64,000 bases of DNA from CAVVFX01 sp963747535. GTDB taxonomy: Bacteria > Acidobacteriota > Terriglobia > Bryobacterales > Bryobacteraceae. The stretch's first letter is position 1; every line of letters starts with the position of its first letter. The DNA lies in contig CAVVFX010000020.1 in the NCBI GenBank assembly GCA_963747535.1, forward strand, positions 744,001 through 808,000, in the 5' to 3' direction. This document shows positions 1 through 8,478 of this stretch, piece by piece. Made by a program: the position numbers and the translations under genes. A model generated the notes under the pieces. That model worked only from the letters and a program-made list of their open reading frames with translations. It searched no databases and was not told the origin of the DNA.

Positions 1-2469
1 GACGCGCTGGGCAAGCTGGAACGTGTGCTCGAACTCGATAGGCTCGCTCCCGATACCTCTTCCACCGAACGCGGCTCTTGCTATCAGAGTTTCTATAGCC
101 AGGTACGTTCGGAGAAGGACGCCAACACGGCGGCCTATGCCGAAGGCCGCCGCGTGCTGGCTGAAGGGAATTTCGACCGCGCCGGCGAGATCTGCGAAGA
201 GGCTCTGAAAAAACATCCCGGGCAGGCTTTGTTCCAGGCCCTCCTGTTCGATATCGAGGACCAAAAACGCCAGAAGCGCGCAGCGTACATCGCCGAGGTG
301 GACCGCAACGTGGAAGCCGAGCCCGATCTCGATCGACGGGTCGAAATGCTGGGTAGCGCCACCGAACAGTTTCCCGATGAGCCGCGCTTCGAGCGAAGAC
401 TCAAGCTGATGCGGGAGAAGCGCGATCTAGTCAAGACGATCGTGGCCAAAGCGCGCCGTCATGAGGAACAGGCGAAGTACAGCGACGCGTTGGGCCAATG
501 GGAGATTCTGCGTACGGTCTATGGCCAGTATCCGGGACTGCAGCTCGAAATCGAACGGGTTTCCCAATGCCGGAGCCAGCAGGCGCGCGATGAGGCCAAG
601 GCCCACTGGGCTGACCAGATCGACCGCCAGATTGAACGCCGCGACTACGACCAGGCTGCCGCCCTGCTGCGCGAAGCGCAGAACCAGTTCCCAGGCGATG
701 CCGAACTGGAGGAACGCGCCCAGCTGATTCGCCGGGGCGAAGAACACAATACCATCTCGCAGTTCCTCGCCGAGCAGGCTCGCGCGCTCAACGCCAAAGG
801 AAGGTTTGATGAGTCCGCACGTCTCCTCCGGCAGGCCGTACAAACCGACGAGCGCGATGTGGCCGCCCGCGGACTTCTCGTCGAGACCCTCGTCCAGCAC
901 GCGCGTTCTTTGCTCAATGGCGATCGGAAGCGCGCCGGCGAACTTGTCCAAGAGGCGTTGCAACTCGATTCGACCCATACGCAGGCTCGCAGTCTGGACG
1001 CGCTCATGGGTGACCATCAGCAGCACGAAGCCGGCGGCGAATCCAACGGTAACCTTACCGGAGAACTGGCAGCCGTGGAGCAGGCCCTGGCGGTCTATCC
1101 CGATGCCACGCGGCTGATACAATTGCGCGACAATTTGGAGCGGAGCCTTCCGGACAGTGGACGAACGCCCTCGAGGCGCGCGGATCTGGAGAAATTGACA
1201 GGCCTGGAGGCGCAGGCGGAGACCGAGCAGAACCCGGAGGTCCAGCGCGAAATTCTGGCCGGCGTGCGCGAACTGGCGGCAAAATATCTGGACGATGCCG
1301 AGTTTCAAACTGCACTGATTGCGATCGAAAAGCGCTACATCGGGCTGAGTCGTCCGGCGCCCGGGAACGCGGTTTCGGACGCGACCACGATGGGTTCCCG
1401 GGTATCGCCGAAGGAGGCCCCCGCGACGCCGGTGCAGTTGGCGCTTGTGCCTTCCTCCGCGCGGCCGAAGCCTGCGGATATCCCTCCTCCCGTTCCGCAG
1501 CCGGCTGATCAGAAGCCCCTGACATTCCGCACCCCGGTGCCGACCGCACCGGAAACCCCCGACCTCACCAAGGCGGCGTCTGCGGCGGCATCCGCGCCGG
1601 AAACGAAGGACCTTTCCGGTGTGCCTCCCGTTCCGCCCAAAGTTCCGCCTCCGGAGCCGCCTCCAGTTCGGTCCCCCTTTCAGCCTGTTCCGATGCCCTC
1701 CATCGCCCCGCCACACCCGGCTTTGCCGCGAAACTGGCGCACCTGGATAGCATTCGCAGGCGGCATCGTGCTCGTAATAGCCGCGGCAATCGGGGCCATG
1801 CTGCTCCACCAGCGCCAGACAGCGCAGAAGCCGGCAACTCCCGCCGTAGCGCTATTGCCCGTGGAGATTCGAACGCTGCCGGAAGGGGCCTACATCATGG
1901 TGAATGACAAGCCCTCCGGGACCTCCAACCTGCCGTTGAAGCTGGCTCCCGGCGTCTATCGGATCAGTGCCGCGAAAGAAGGCTTCCGGGTGTCACAAAC
2001 CACGTTGATGGTAACAGCCGGTCATGACGCTTCCGCCGATATCAAGCTCGAGCCGCTCGCCTCCATGCTCAAGCTGCTCACGGACTTCTCCTCGCCTACT
2101 GTCACATTTCGACGGTCAGCCGCAAAGCAATTTGCAGAGCGGCCAGTTTATTCTGGACAACGTCGCCGACGGGGGGCACATTCTTACGCTCAGAAGTGGG
2201 ACATCGAGTGCGGCGATCCACTTCGACGCGCGCGCAGGCAGCCTGCCGGTGATCACCGGCGTAGAAGCCGCAAAAGACACCAACGCGATTCTACTCACCA
2301 ACCTGGGAACGCACGGGCGAATCTATTCCAGTCAGAAAACCGGCCCGATCACTTTCGATGGCAAACCGGTCGGCCAGGTCGATCCGGTGGGAGTCGAGTT
2401 AAGCGACATTGTTCCGGGCAGCCACGAAATCGGCGTCGGCGAGGGCGCCGAGCGCCGCATGGTCTATGA
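1..2469 (+). CDS. TPR/PEGA membrane protein, 5' part (truncated by window edge, frameshifted)
   Basis: The frame is open from base 1, so the true start lies upstream. The visible protein begins with about 450 residues of alpha-helical, TPR-like repeats rich in A/L/E/R. A Pro-rich linker of about 120 residues follows, then one membrane helix near 1740-1810 (WIAFAGGIVLVIAAAIGAML), then a PEGA-type domain with LPEGAYIMVNDKP. This order matches the regulatory half of acidobacterial Ser/Thr kinases or their relatives; a kinase domain could lie upstream but is not visible, so the name is inference. At the TTT run 2107-2109 the coding sense moves to frame 2, because VTF continues as DGQP in the next frame. 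The frame-1 tail to the stop at 2467-2469 is Arg-rich nonsense. The continuation is the next entry. Either a real mutation or an assembly or sequencing error is possible. Confidence 0.75.
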   Translation, partial: DALGKLERVLELDRLAPDTSSTERGSCYQSFYSQVRSEKDANTAAYAEGRRVLAEGNFDRAGEICEEALKKHPGQALFQALLFDIEDQKRQKRAAYIAEVDRNVEAEPDLDRRVEMLGSATEQFPDEPRFERRLKLMREKRDLVKTIVAKARRHEEQAKYSDALGQWEILRTVYGQYPGLQLEIERVSQCRSQQARDEAKAHWADQIDRQIERRDYDQAAALLREAQNQFPGDAELEERAQLIRRGEEHNTISQFLAEQARALNAKGRFDESARLLRQAVQTDERDVAARGLLVETLVQHARSLLNGDRKRAGELVQEALQLDSTHTQARSLDALMGDHQQHEAGGESNGNLTGELAAVEQALAVYPDATRLIQLRDNLERSLPDSGRTPSRRADLEKLTGLEAQAETEQNPEVQREILAGVRELAAKYLDDAEFQTALIAIEKRYIGLSRPAPGNAVSDATTMGSRVSPKEAPATPVQLALVPSSARPKPADIPPPVPQPADQKPLTFRTPVPTAPETPDLTKAASAAASAPETKDLSGVPPVPPKVPPPEPPPVRSPFQPVPMPSIAPPHPALPRNWRTWIAFAGGIVLVIAAAIGAMLLHQRQTAQKPATPAVALLPVEIRTLPEGAYIMVNDKPSGTSNLPLKLAPGVYRISAAKEGFRVSQTTLMVTAGHDASADIKLEPLASMLKLLTDFSSPTVTFRRSAAKQFAERPVYSGQRRRRGAHSYAQKWDIECGDPLRRARRQPAGDHRRRSRKRHQRDSTHQPGNARANLFQSENRPDHFRWQTGRPGRSGGSRVKRHCSGQPRNRRRRGRRAPHGL

Positions 2470-3709
2470 AACCGCGGCAGCCCCTGCGGTTACCATCTAT
2501 ATCAACAATCCAAATCAAACCCAATCTCTCGGCACGCTGGTGGTCAATACCGGAGAAGACGACGTAGTGGTGTCGATCGATGGCCGGAGCGCACGCAGTC
2601 TCACGCGACACGGGCAATTGCGCATCTCCAACCTGACGGCAAAATCGTATGTCGTGTCGGTGTCCAAGGACGGATTTCAAGCTCCCGAAGAGCAACACGT
2701 CACAGTCAATAAGGGCGAAGAGACCAAAGTCACATTCCAGTTGCAGCCGCTCCCCAAGATCGCCGCGCTGCATCTGGCGGGCGCTTTCCCCGGCACCCAG
2801 GTTTTAGTGGACGGCAAGGTGGTGGGTACGGCCGGGCCGGACGGCGGAATGACAGCGGTGCAGGTTGCGCCCGGCAACCACCGGGTGGAACTGAGGAAAG
2901 AAGAGTACAAACCCAAGACCTACGATTTAAATTTCAGCGCAGGAGAGAATCGTACGTTGACCGGCCCCGACGTGGTTCTGGAAGCTACCTTCGGTACCCT
3001 GACCATCTCAGTGACTCCGCCGAATGCGCAGCTTAGCCTCCAACGTTCCGGCGAAGCGCAGGCGCGTCCACTGACGGCGAGCTCTGTTCACCTGCCTGCG
3101 GGCTCCTATACCTTGAGCGCGACTCTGCCGCATTACGTGACGCACTCTGAGACCTTTGAGATCGCCGGAGGAAACACGAAGACCATCACGGTCGAACTCG
3201 CGCCCGAACGTGTCGCGCCCGTAGCGAAGCCGGTGGTTCACGTCGGCATGTCGGGCTGGGAACCGCAGGCCTGGCAGCCCGATGGCGATCATTTCACGCG
3301 GCGCGGCGGCAATCTGATTCTGTTCAAGCCGCAGGGCGCCGGGACTTACAGCTTCACGGCGTCCATGAAACGCGGGAAGATACTCAGGTGGGTGGCGCAC
3401 GTCATCGACGACAAGAACTATGCGGAATTCGAAATCGACGGCGAAAACTTCACCCGGAGCCTGGTGACCAACGGCAAGTCCAAGGAGTTGGTCAAGCACA
3501 AGCACGGCTTGGTGATGCAAGGAGTAGGCGCGACGCTGCAGATCACGATCTCGCCTGCCGGAATCGTGCAGAGGGTGCGGGGGACTAGTGGGTGGACGGC
3601 TCTCGATTCCTGGATGGGCACTGCTCTTCATGAAGGACGGTTTGGCTTCCTGATTCGCGGCCGCGATGAAGTGGATCTGGAGGGCTTTTCGTTCACGGGG
3701 TCGGAATAG
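2108..3709 (+). CDS. PEGA-repeat protein, 3' part of the frameshifted gene
   Basis: This is the frame-2 continuation of the preceding gene. From about 2108 it encodes successive PEGA-like beta domains, each carrying motifs such as DGKPVGQ, SIDGRSAR and LVDGKVVG followed by G-x-[HY]-x-[VI] strands (SHEIGV, SYVVSV, NHRVEL, SYTLSA). A C-terminal 140-residue beta-rich module (from about 3240) with a GRFGFLIRGRDEV ending follows. The frame is open further back to an ATG at 2024, but the residues encoded before 2100 are Ser/Pro nonsense and overlap good frame-1 coding, so I do not accept that start. PEGA domains are extracytoplasmic surface or envelope modules; the membrane helix in the 5' part would place this half outside the cytoplasm. 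No separate ribosome-binding site is seen, so unless the shift is corrected this half would not be translated. Confidence 0.75.
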   Translation, partial: FDGQPQSNLQSGQFILDNVADGGHILTLRSGTSSAAIHFDARAGSLPVITGVEAAKDTNAILLTNLGTHGRIYSSQKTGPITFDGKPVGQVDPVGVELSDIVPGSHEIGVGEGAERRMVYETAAAPAVTIYINNPNQTQSLGTLVVNTGEDDVVVSIDGRSARSLTRHGQLRISNLTAKSYVVSVSKDGFQAPEEQHVTVNKGEETKVTFQLQPLPKIAALHLAGAFPGTQVLVDGKVVGTAGPDGGMTAVQVAPGNHRVELRKEEYKPKTYDLNFSAGENRTLTGPDVVLEATFGTLTISVTPPNAQLSLQRSGEAQARPLTASSVHLPAGSYTLSATLPHYVTHSETFEIAGGNTKTITVELAPERVAPVAKPVVHVGMSGWEPQAWQPDGDHFTRRGGNLILFKPQGAGTYSFTASMKRGKILRWVAHVIDDKNYAEFEIDGENFTRSLVTNGKSKELVKHKHGLVMQGVGATLQITISPAGIVQRVRGTSGWTALDSWMGTALHEGRFGFLIRGRDEVDLEGFSFTGSE

Positions 3710-3789
3710 GCAGCAAAAAACCTCAGGAGCAGGGATGCACGCGGATAGCGCTTACTCGCCTGCGCGTTTGCGAGCCGAGACTCAAGGGT

Positions 3790-3810
3790 GTGCTATCGGT
3801 TGTATAGCAC
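3790..3810. repeat. Perfect 7-bp inverted repeat upstream of adenylate kinase
   Basis: GTGCTAT and ATAGCAC are separated by 7 bases. It lies 80 bp after the PEGA gene stop and 31 bp before the adk start. There is no T-run after it, so an operator or RNA hairpin is as likely as a terminator. Confidence 0.4.
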
Positions 3811-3841
3811 TGATTGACGTCAGAGGCTGAAGTTGATCACT

Positions 3842-4618
3842 ATGAATACAGAAAAAAACGATCGCGCCCGATGGCTGTACGGACCTTCGGCCGAGTGCGC
3901 GATTCTCCCCGTAGAATGCAATTCGCCCTTGCGGTTGGTACTGCTGGGCGCGCCGGGCGTTGGCAAAGGCACGCAAGCCGGTCTTCTGGCGAGCCGCCTC
4001 GGTGCATGCCATCTCTCCACTGGCGACGTTTTTCGCGCAGCGGCAAAGCGATGTGCTTGTGAACAGACGCCGGCAATGAGCGCCGCCCAACAGTACATGC
4101 GGCGCGGTGCGCTGGTGCCGGACTCAACGGTGTGGGAGATGGTCCGTGAACGGAGCGCCTGTCTCTGTTGCGGCGGCGGTTTTATCCTGGACGGATTTCC
4201 CCGCACGGTGGCTCAAGCCGAGGCGCTGAAGCTGCATATGGAAAATGAGAAGCTTTCGCTTAGTGCCGTGGTGAACTATGAATTACCTCTCGATGAAATT
4301 GTCAACCGTCTGAGCGGGCGCCGCACCTGCGAGAAATGCAAAGCGGTCTTCCACGTGATCAGCCAACCTTCCAAAGAAGAGGGCGTGTGCGATCATTGCC
4401 GCGGCCGGTTGTATCAGCGCGAGGACGACCGGCCGGAATCGATTGCCGTTCGCCTGGACGCCTACGCACAAAGCACTGAGCCCGTAATTCAGTTCTACAA
4501 GAATCTCGGCCTGCTGGTGTCGATCAGAGCCGACGGATCTCCCGTCGAGATATTCGAAAGCACGATGGTGGCACTTAGAGGCGCCGACGTTTTGACGGAA
4601 AGCAGCCCGGTAAATTAG
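3842..4618 (+). CDS. adk: Adenylate kinase with zinc-finger LID and N-terminal extension
   Basis: Catalyses ATP + AMP = 2 ADP in the cytoplasm. The P-loop GAPGVGKGT is at about residues 36-44, the AMP-site STGD follows, and DGFPRT is the usual NMP/CORE signature. The LID domain keeps the four-cysteine zinc site (CEKC and CDHC), and DDRPESIAVRL is the conserved segment after it. The protein is about 258 residues. Family members normally start 5-8 residues before the P-loop, so there is an extra N-terminal stretch of about 30 residues. I chose the ATG at 3842; a TTG at 3833 is in frame and would add three residues. The ribosome-binding site is weak (GAGG about 15 bases upstream). It is monocistronic and convergent with the formaldehyde dehydrogenase gene. 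It sits outside a ribosomal-protein/secY context, so it could be a second adk paralogue. Confidence 0.9.
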   Translation: MNTEKNDRARWLYGPSAECAILPVECNSPLRLVLLGAPGVGKGTQAGLLASRLGACHLSTGDVFRAAAKRCACEQTPAMSAAQQYMRRGALVPDSTVWEMVRERSACLCCGGGFILDGFPRTVAQAEALKLHMENEKLSLSAVVNYELPLDEIVNRLSGRRTCEKCKAVFHVISQPSKEEGVCDHCRGRLYQREDDRPESIAVRLDAYAQSTEPVIQFYKNLGLLVSIRADGSPVEIFESTMVALRGADVLTESSPVN

Positions 4619-4624
4619 CGGTAA

Positions 4625-4654
4625 GGGCAGACCACAAAATACGATGGTCTGCCC
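4625..4654. repeat. Dispersed hairpin repeat (GGGCAGACCA type), copy 1
   Basis: Perfect 10-bp stem GGGCAGACCA / TGGTCTGCCC around a 10-base A-rich loop, between the convergent adk and fdhA stops. Other copies occur at 9696-9725, 13924-13953, 30899-30926 and, inverted or degenerate, 24334-24361 and 48704-48734. It could act as a bidirectional terminator, although no T-tract follows. Confidence 0.7.
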
Positions 4655-4663
4655 CACGGATGA

Positions 4664-5857
4664 TCAAGCTGCCTTAACCATGGCGTTGGGATCGATGACG
4701 AATTTCTTGGCCGCGCCTTTGTCGAAGTCCTTGTATCCTTGCGGCGCTTCGTCAAGCGAAATCATGGTGACGTTGACAGCCTTGGCAACCTGGATTTTGT
4801 CGTGCAGAATCGCCTGCATCAGTTGCCGGTTATAACGCATCACCGGACACTGGCCGGTCGCAAAGGTATGCGACTTGGCCCAGCCCAGGCCGATGCGAAT
4901 GCCGAGCGTCCCGGTCTTGGCGTTGTCGTCGACGCCGCCCGGATCGTCGGTCACATAGAGACCCGGTATGCCGATCGCGCCGCCCGCGCGAGTGACGGTC
5001 ATGAGCGAATTCAAAACAGTTGCCGGTTGCTCCCGGGTGCTGTCGTGCCCGTGTCCCTTGGCCTCGAAGCCCACGCAATCGACTGCCGAATCCACCTCCG
5101 GAACGCCGACAATCTGTTCGATCTGCTCGCCGGGTGACGCATCCTTCCGCAGGTCTACGATTTCGCACCCGAAACTCTTGGCCTGTGCGAGACGCTCCGG
5201 AATCATGTCGCCGACGATCACCACCGCGGCCCCTAGAAGATGGCAGGCTGCGGCGCATCCCAAGCCGACAGGTCCTGCGCCAGCCACATACACGATTGAG
5301 CCCGGACCCACGCCCGCGGTAACTGCGCCGTGATAGCCGGTGGGGAAGATATCGGAGAGGAGAGTGAGGTCGCGGATCTTCTCCATGGCGCGGTCGCGGT
5401 CGGGAAACTTCAGCAGGTTGAAATCGGCGTACGGCACCATGACGTACTCGGCCTGGCCGCCGACCCAGCCGCCCATATCGACGTAGCCGTAGGCTGCACC
5501 GGGCCGCGCGGGGTTGACGTTCAAGCAAATGCCGGTCTTCCCTTCCTTGCAGTTGCGGCATCGTCCGCACGCAATGTTGAAGGGCACCGAAACTAAATCG
5601 CCTTTCCTGATGAATTCGACGTCGCGTCCGGCTTCAATGACCTCGCCGGTGATTTCGTGGCCGAGAACCAGTCCGTGCGGCGCCGTGGTCCGGCCGCGAA
5701 CCATGTGCTGGTCACTGCCGCAGATGTTGGTGGTGACGATTTTAAGGATTACGCCATGCTCACATTTTCGCGAGCCCAGCGCGAGTTTCGGATAGTCGAT
5801 AGTCTGTATTTCTACCTTGCCTGGTCCCATGTAGGCGACCCCGCGATTGCCTGCCAT
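4664..5857 (-). CDS. fdhA: Glutathione-independent formaldehyde dehydrogenase (zinc alcohol dehydrogenase family)
   Basis: NAD-dependent oxidation of formaldehyde to formate without glutathione, as in the Pseudomonas putida enzyme; 397 residues, the usual length. The start MAGNRGVAYMGPG is typical of this subfamily. The catalytic zinc ligands are Cys46 (NICGSDQH) and His67 (LGHE). The structural zinc loop CGRCRNCKEGKTGIC carries Cys97, 100, 103 and 111, and the Rossmann motif is VAGAGPVGLG. The ATG at 5857 has a clear AGGAG about 8 bases upstream on the minus strand, which decides the start. The reading frame stays open far upstream as an artefact of antisense to the ABC genes. It is transcribed divergently from the sugar ABC operon. 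A related dismutase or another polyol/aldehyde dehydrogenase is possible, but the family call is strong. Confidence 0.92.
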   Translation of the reverse strand: MAGNRGVAYMGPGKVEIQTIDYPKLALGSRKCEHGVILKIVTTNICGSDQHMVRGRTTAPHGLVLGHEITGEVIEAGRDVEFIRKGDLVSVPFNIACGRCRNCKEGKTGICLNVNPARPGAAYGYVDMGGWVGGQAEYVMVPYADFNLLKFPDRDRAMEKIRDLTLLSDIFPTGYHGAVTAGVGPGSIVYVAGAGPVGLGCAAACHLLGAAVVIVGDMIPERLAQAKSFGCEIVDLRKDASPGEQIEQIVGVPEVDSAVDCVGFEAKGHGHDSTREQPATVLNSLMTVTRAGGAIGIPGLYVTDDPGGVDDNAKTGTLGIRIGLGWAKSHTFATGQCPVMRYNRQLMQAILHDKIQVAKAVNVTMISLDEAPQGYKDFDKGAAKKFVIDPNAMVKAA

Positions 5858-6019
5858 ATTCTGCTGTCTCCTTCCTGGTTTACATCGACGGGCGTAGTTC
5901 AACCGCATCGTGGCCCGTGGGAAGCATGATGACACAAAATAGCCCACGGCTGCCGAGGCTTCGCTTCGGACGTCGATCTCCATCTCCCCCGCGGAAAATC
6001 TGATCAAATAAAAGGTCCG

Positions 6020-7513
6020 ATGCCGGATCTCCTGCAGGCCCTTGACATCAGCAAACACTATGGCGGAATTGCCGCGCTGAAACGCGCCAGGTTCGCAGTC
6101 CGCGCGGGCGAAGTTCACGCGCTGATAGGCGAGAATGGTGCGGGCAAGAGCACCCTCGCCAAGATTATCGCCGGCTCCGTCCGGGCCGATTCGGGACAGA
6201 TTCTGGTTGACGGAAATCCCGCCGCCCTTGCCACGCCGCTTGACGCCCAGCGCCACGGCATCGGCATTATCTATCAGGAACTGGACCTGTTCCCGCACCT
6301 CACCGCCGGCGAAAACATCGTGATCCGCAACCTCCACTTCCATGAAGGGCGAGTGAATCGTCCGCGTAAAATTGAAGCGTTCTGCCGTCCCTTTCTCGCC
6401 CAGGTGGGACTCGATTGTGGCGCGGGAACGCCGGCGGCATCCCTCTCCATCGGCAAACTGCAACCGCTCGCCATCGCCCGCGCTCTCAGCATGAACGCCC
6501 GCATCCTGCTGATGGACGAGCCCACCAGCGCGCTCTTCGACGATGCCGCCGAACGCCTCTTCGAACGCATCGCGGCACTCAAGGCGGAAGGCGTGGCGAT
6601 CGTCTACGTCTCCCATAAAATGGACGAGATTTTCCGCATCTGCGATCGCATCACGGTGCTGCGCGACGGGGAAACCATCGAGACCCGAGAAACCGCTTCC
6701 ACGTCTCCCGGCGAGATCATCCGTCTGATGGTTGGCCGCGAAATCAACATTGTCGCGAAGCCGCCCGCGGCCACGCAGGAAGGTGAACGTCTGCTCGCCG
6801 TCGAAAACCTGTCGACGCAAAAACTCAACAATGTCAGCTTCGAACTTCACCGCGGAGAGATTCTTGGCGTCGCCGGGCTGGTCGGGGCCGGACGGACGGA
6901 ACTCGGGAAAGCGCTCTTCGGACTGGACGCGATCCGTGCAGGGTCCATTCACCTGAATGGCCGCACTTTCCACCCGGGATCCGCGCGCGACGCCATGGAT
7001 GCAGGGCTCGCATTTCTCCCCGAAGATCGCAAACTCTCCGGACTCATGCTGCAGATGAGCATCCTGGAGAACGGCACGCTCGGCATCCTCGGCCGCCTCT
7101 CGACCGCGGGCTTCATCCGTTCGCACGAGGAGAACGCCGCGGTCAGCGAACCCTTTCGGACCCTGGCGCTGAAAGCCCCACGACTCTCTGCCGCAGTGAA
7201 TAGCCTGAGCGGCGGGAATCAGCAGAAAGTGCTGCTGGCCAAATGCCTGCTGGCCAATCCCGACGTCGTCTTCCTGGACGACCCCGCACGCGGCATCGAC
7301 GTGGGGGCCAAGCAGGACATCTATCGCCTCATCCGCGAGCTTGCCGCGGCCGGCAAAGGCGTGATCCTGGTGAGTTCTGAACTGCCTGAGTTGCTCCAGT
7401 GCTGCGACCGCATCATGGTGCTGTGCGAAGGGCGCGTGACAGCATTCCTGGCCGGCGCGCAGGCTACGCAGGAGAACATCATGACCGCGGCGACCCGGAC
7501 GGTTATCCAATGA
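6020..7513 (+). CDS. Sugar ABC transporter ATP-binding protein (RbsA/MglA type, two ATPase halves)
   Basis: Energises import of a sugar or sugar-like solute from the cytoplasmic face. It is 497 residues with two fused nucleotide-binding domains. The first has a canonical Walker A (GENGAGKST), a signature LSIGKLQ and Walker B ILLMDEPTSAL. The second has the degenerate P-loop GLVGAGRTEL and a good signature LSGGNQQKV, exactly the asymmetry of the CUT2 carbohydrate family. The ATG at 6020 follows AAAGG. Its stop TGA overlaps the permease ATG (ATGA), implying translational coupling. The usual CUT2 partner, a periplasmic substrate-binding protein, is not encoded in the window, so the substrate cannot be named. 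Confidence 0.93.
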   Translation: MPDLLQALDISKHYGGIAALKRARFAVRAGEVHALIGENGAGKSTLAKIIAGSVRADSGQILVDGNPAALATPLDAQRHGIGIIYQELDLFPHLTAGENIVIRNLHFHEGRVNRPRKIEAFCRPFLAQVGLDCGAGTPAASLSIGKLQPLAIARALSMNARILLMDEPTSALFDDAAERLFERIAALKAEGVAIVYVSHKMDEIFRICDRITVLRDGETIETRETASTSPGEIIRLMVGREINIVAKPPAATQEGERLLAVENLSTQKLNNVSFELHRGEILGVAGLVGAGRTELGKALFGLDAIRAGSIHLNGRTFHPGSARDAMDAGLAFLPEDRKLSGLMLQMSILENGTLGILGRLSTAGFIRSHEENAAVSEPFRTLALKAPRLSAAVNSLSGGNQQKVLLAKCLLANPDVVFLDDPARGIDVGAKQDIYRLIRELAAAGKGVILVSSELPELLQCCDRIMVLCEGRVTAFLAGAQATQENIMTAATRTVIQ

Positions 7514-8478
7514 TCGCGTTTCTGCGGCGTTTCCAAAGCTTCGCCGGACTGCTTGGCATCGTAGTCCTCGCCATAATCTTCAGCCCCACCGCAGCGGACG
7601 GCAGCCGCATTTTCCTCGAAGCCGGCAACCTCACCGACATCCTCCGTCAGATGGCGCTGATCGGGATGATCGCTTTAGCCATGACGTATGTGATCCTCAC
7701 GTCCGGAATCGATCTCAGCGTGGGCAGCATCCTGGCCCTTTCGACCTCGGTCGTCGCGATGTTCCTGACCAGGAGCTACCCCAGTCTCAGCTATCCGCAA
7801 CACATTGCGCTGGCCATCGCGATGGCGCTCGGGATCTCGGCCGCCGCCGGTTTTCTCAATGGCCTGGTGATCGCGACGCTCGACCTGCAACCGTTCGTCG
7901 TGACGCTGGCCAGCATGATCGGAATCCGCGGCCTCGCCAAATGGCTGACCAATAACGCCAATATCGACATCGGCTTCGGGCAGGACGTGGCCGCCTCTTT
8001 CGCCGACGTTTTTCGGCAGAAGCCCGTGGTTATCGGAACCTATGCGGTGCTAGCCGTGATCTTCGCACTGGTGCTCGCTCGTACGATTTTCGGACGGTAT
8101 GTGCGCGCCGTCGGCGACAACGAACGTGCCGCGCGCTACACCGGCCTCCCCATCCGCCGGATCAAGATCTGGGTTTACCTGCTCTCGGGGCTTCTCTCCG
8201 GACTGGCGGGAGTGCTCTATGCGGCAGAAAATCACCAGGGCAATCCCAACGCCGGAGTGGCGTATGAACTCGACGCGATCGCCGCCGTGGTCATTGGCGG
8301 GACGCGCCTGGCGGGCGGCAAGGGCTCTATCGCCGGGACCATTGTCGGCACCCTGATCATGGGCGTGCTCACCAACATGCTGCGCTTGAATAATGTCGAC
8401 AGCAACGTCGAGATGATGATCAAAGCGGTTATCATTGTCCTGGCGGTAGCCATACAAAAACAAGGGAACCCGGAATGA
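7510..8478 (+). CDS. Sugar ABC transporter permease (RbsC type)
   Basis: Inner-membrane channel subunit of the CUT2 transporter, 322 residues with about eight to ten hydrophobic helices. The family hallmarks are ALAMTYVILTSGIDLSVGS in the first third and the cytoplasmic loop GDNERAARYTGLPI with RRIKIWVY, the ATPase contact, followed by GGTRLAGGKGSIAGT. It starts at the ATG that overlaps the ATPase stop by 4 bp, and its own stop overlaps the next gene's ATG in the same way. A single permease gene is enough because it homodimerises. Confidence 0.93.
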   Translation: MIAFLRRFQSFAGLLGIVVLAIIFSPTAADGSRIFLEAGNLTDILRQMALIGMIALAMTYVILTSGIDLSVGSILALSTSVVAMFLTRSYPSLSYPQHIALAIAMALGISAAAGFLNGLVIATLDLQPFVVTLASMIGIRGLAKWLTNNANIDIGFGQDVAASFADVFRQKPVVIGTYAVLAVIFALVLARTIFGRYVRAVGDNERAARYTGLPIRRIKIWVYLLSGLLSGLAGVLYAAENHQGNPNAGVAYELDAIAAVVIGGTRLAGGKGSIAGTIVGTLIMGVLTNMLRLNNVDSNVEMMIKAVIIVLAVAIQKQGNPE

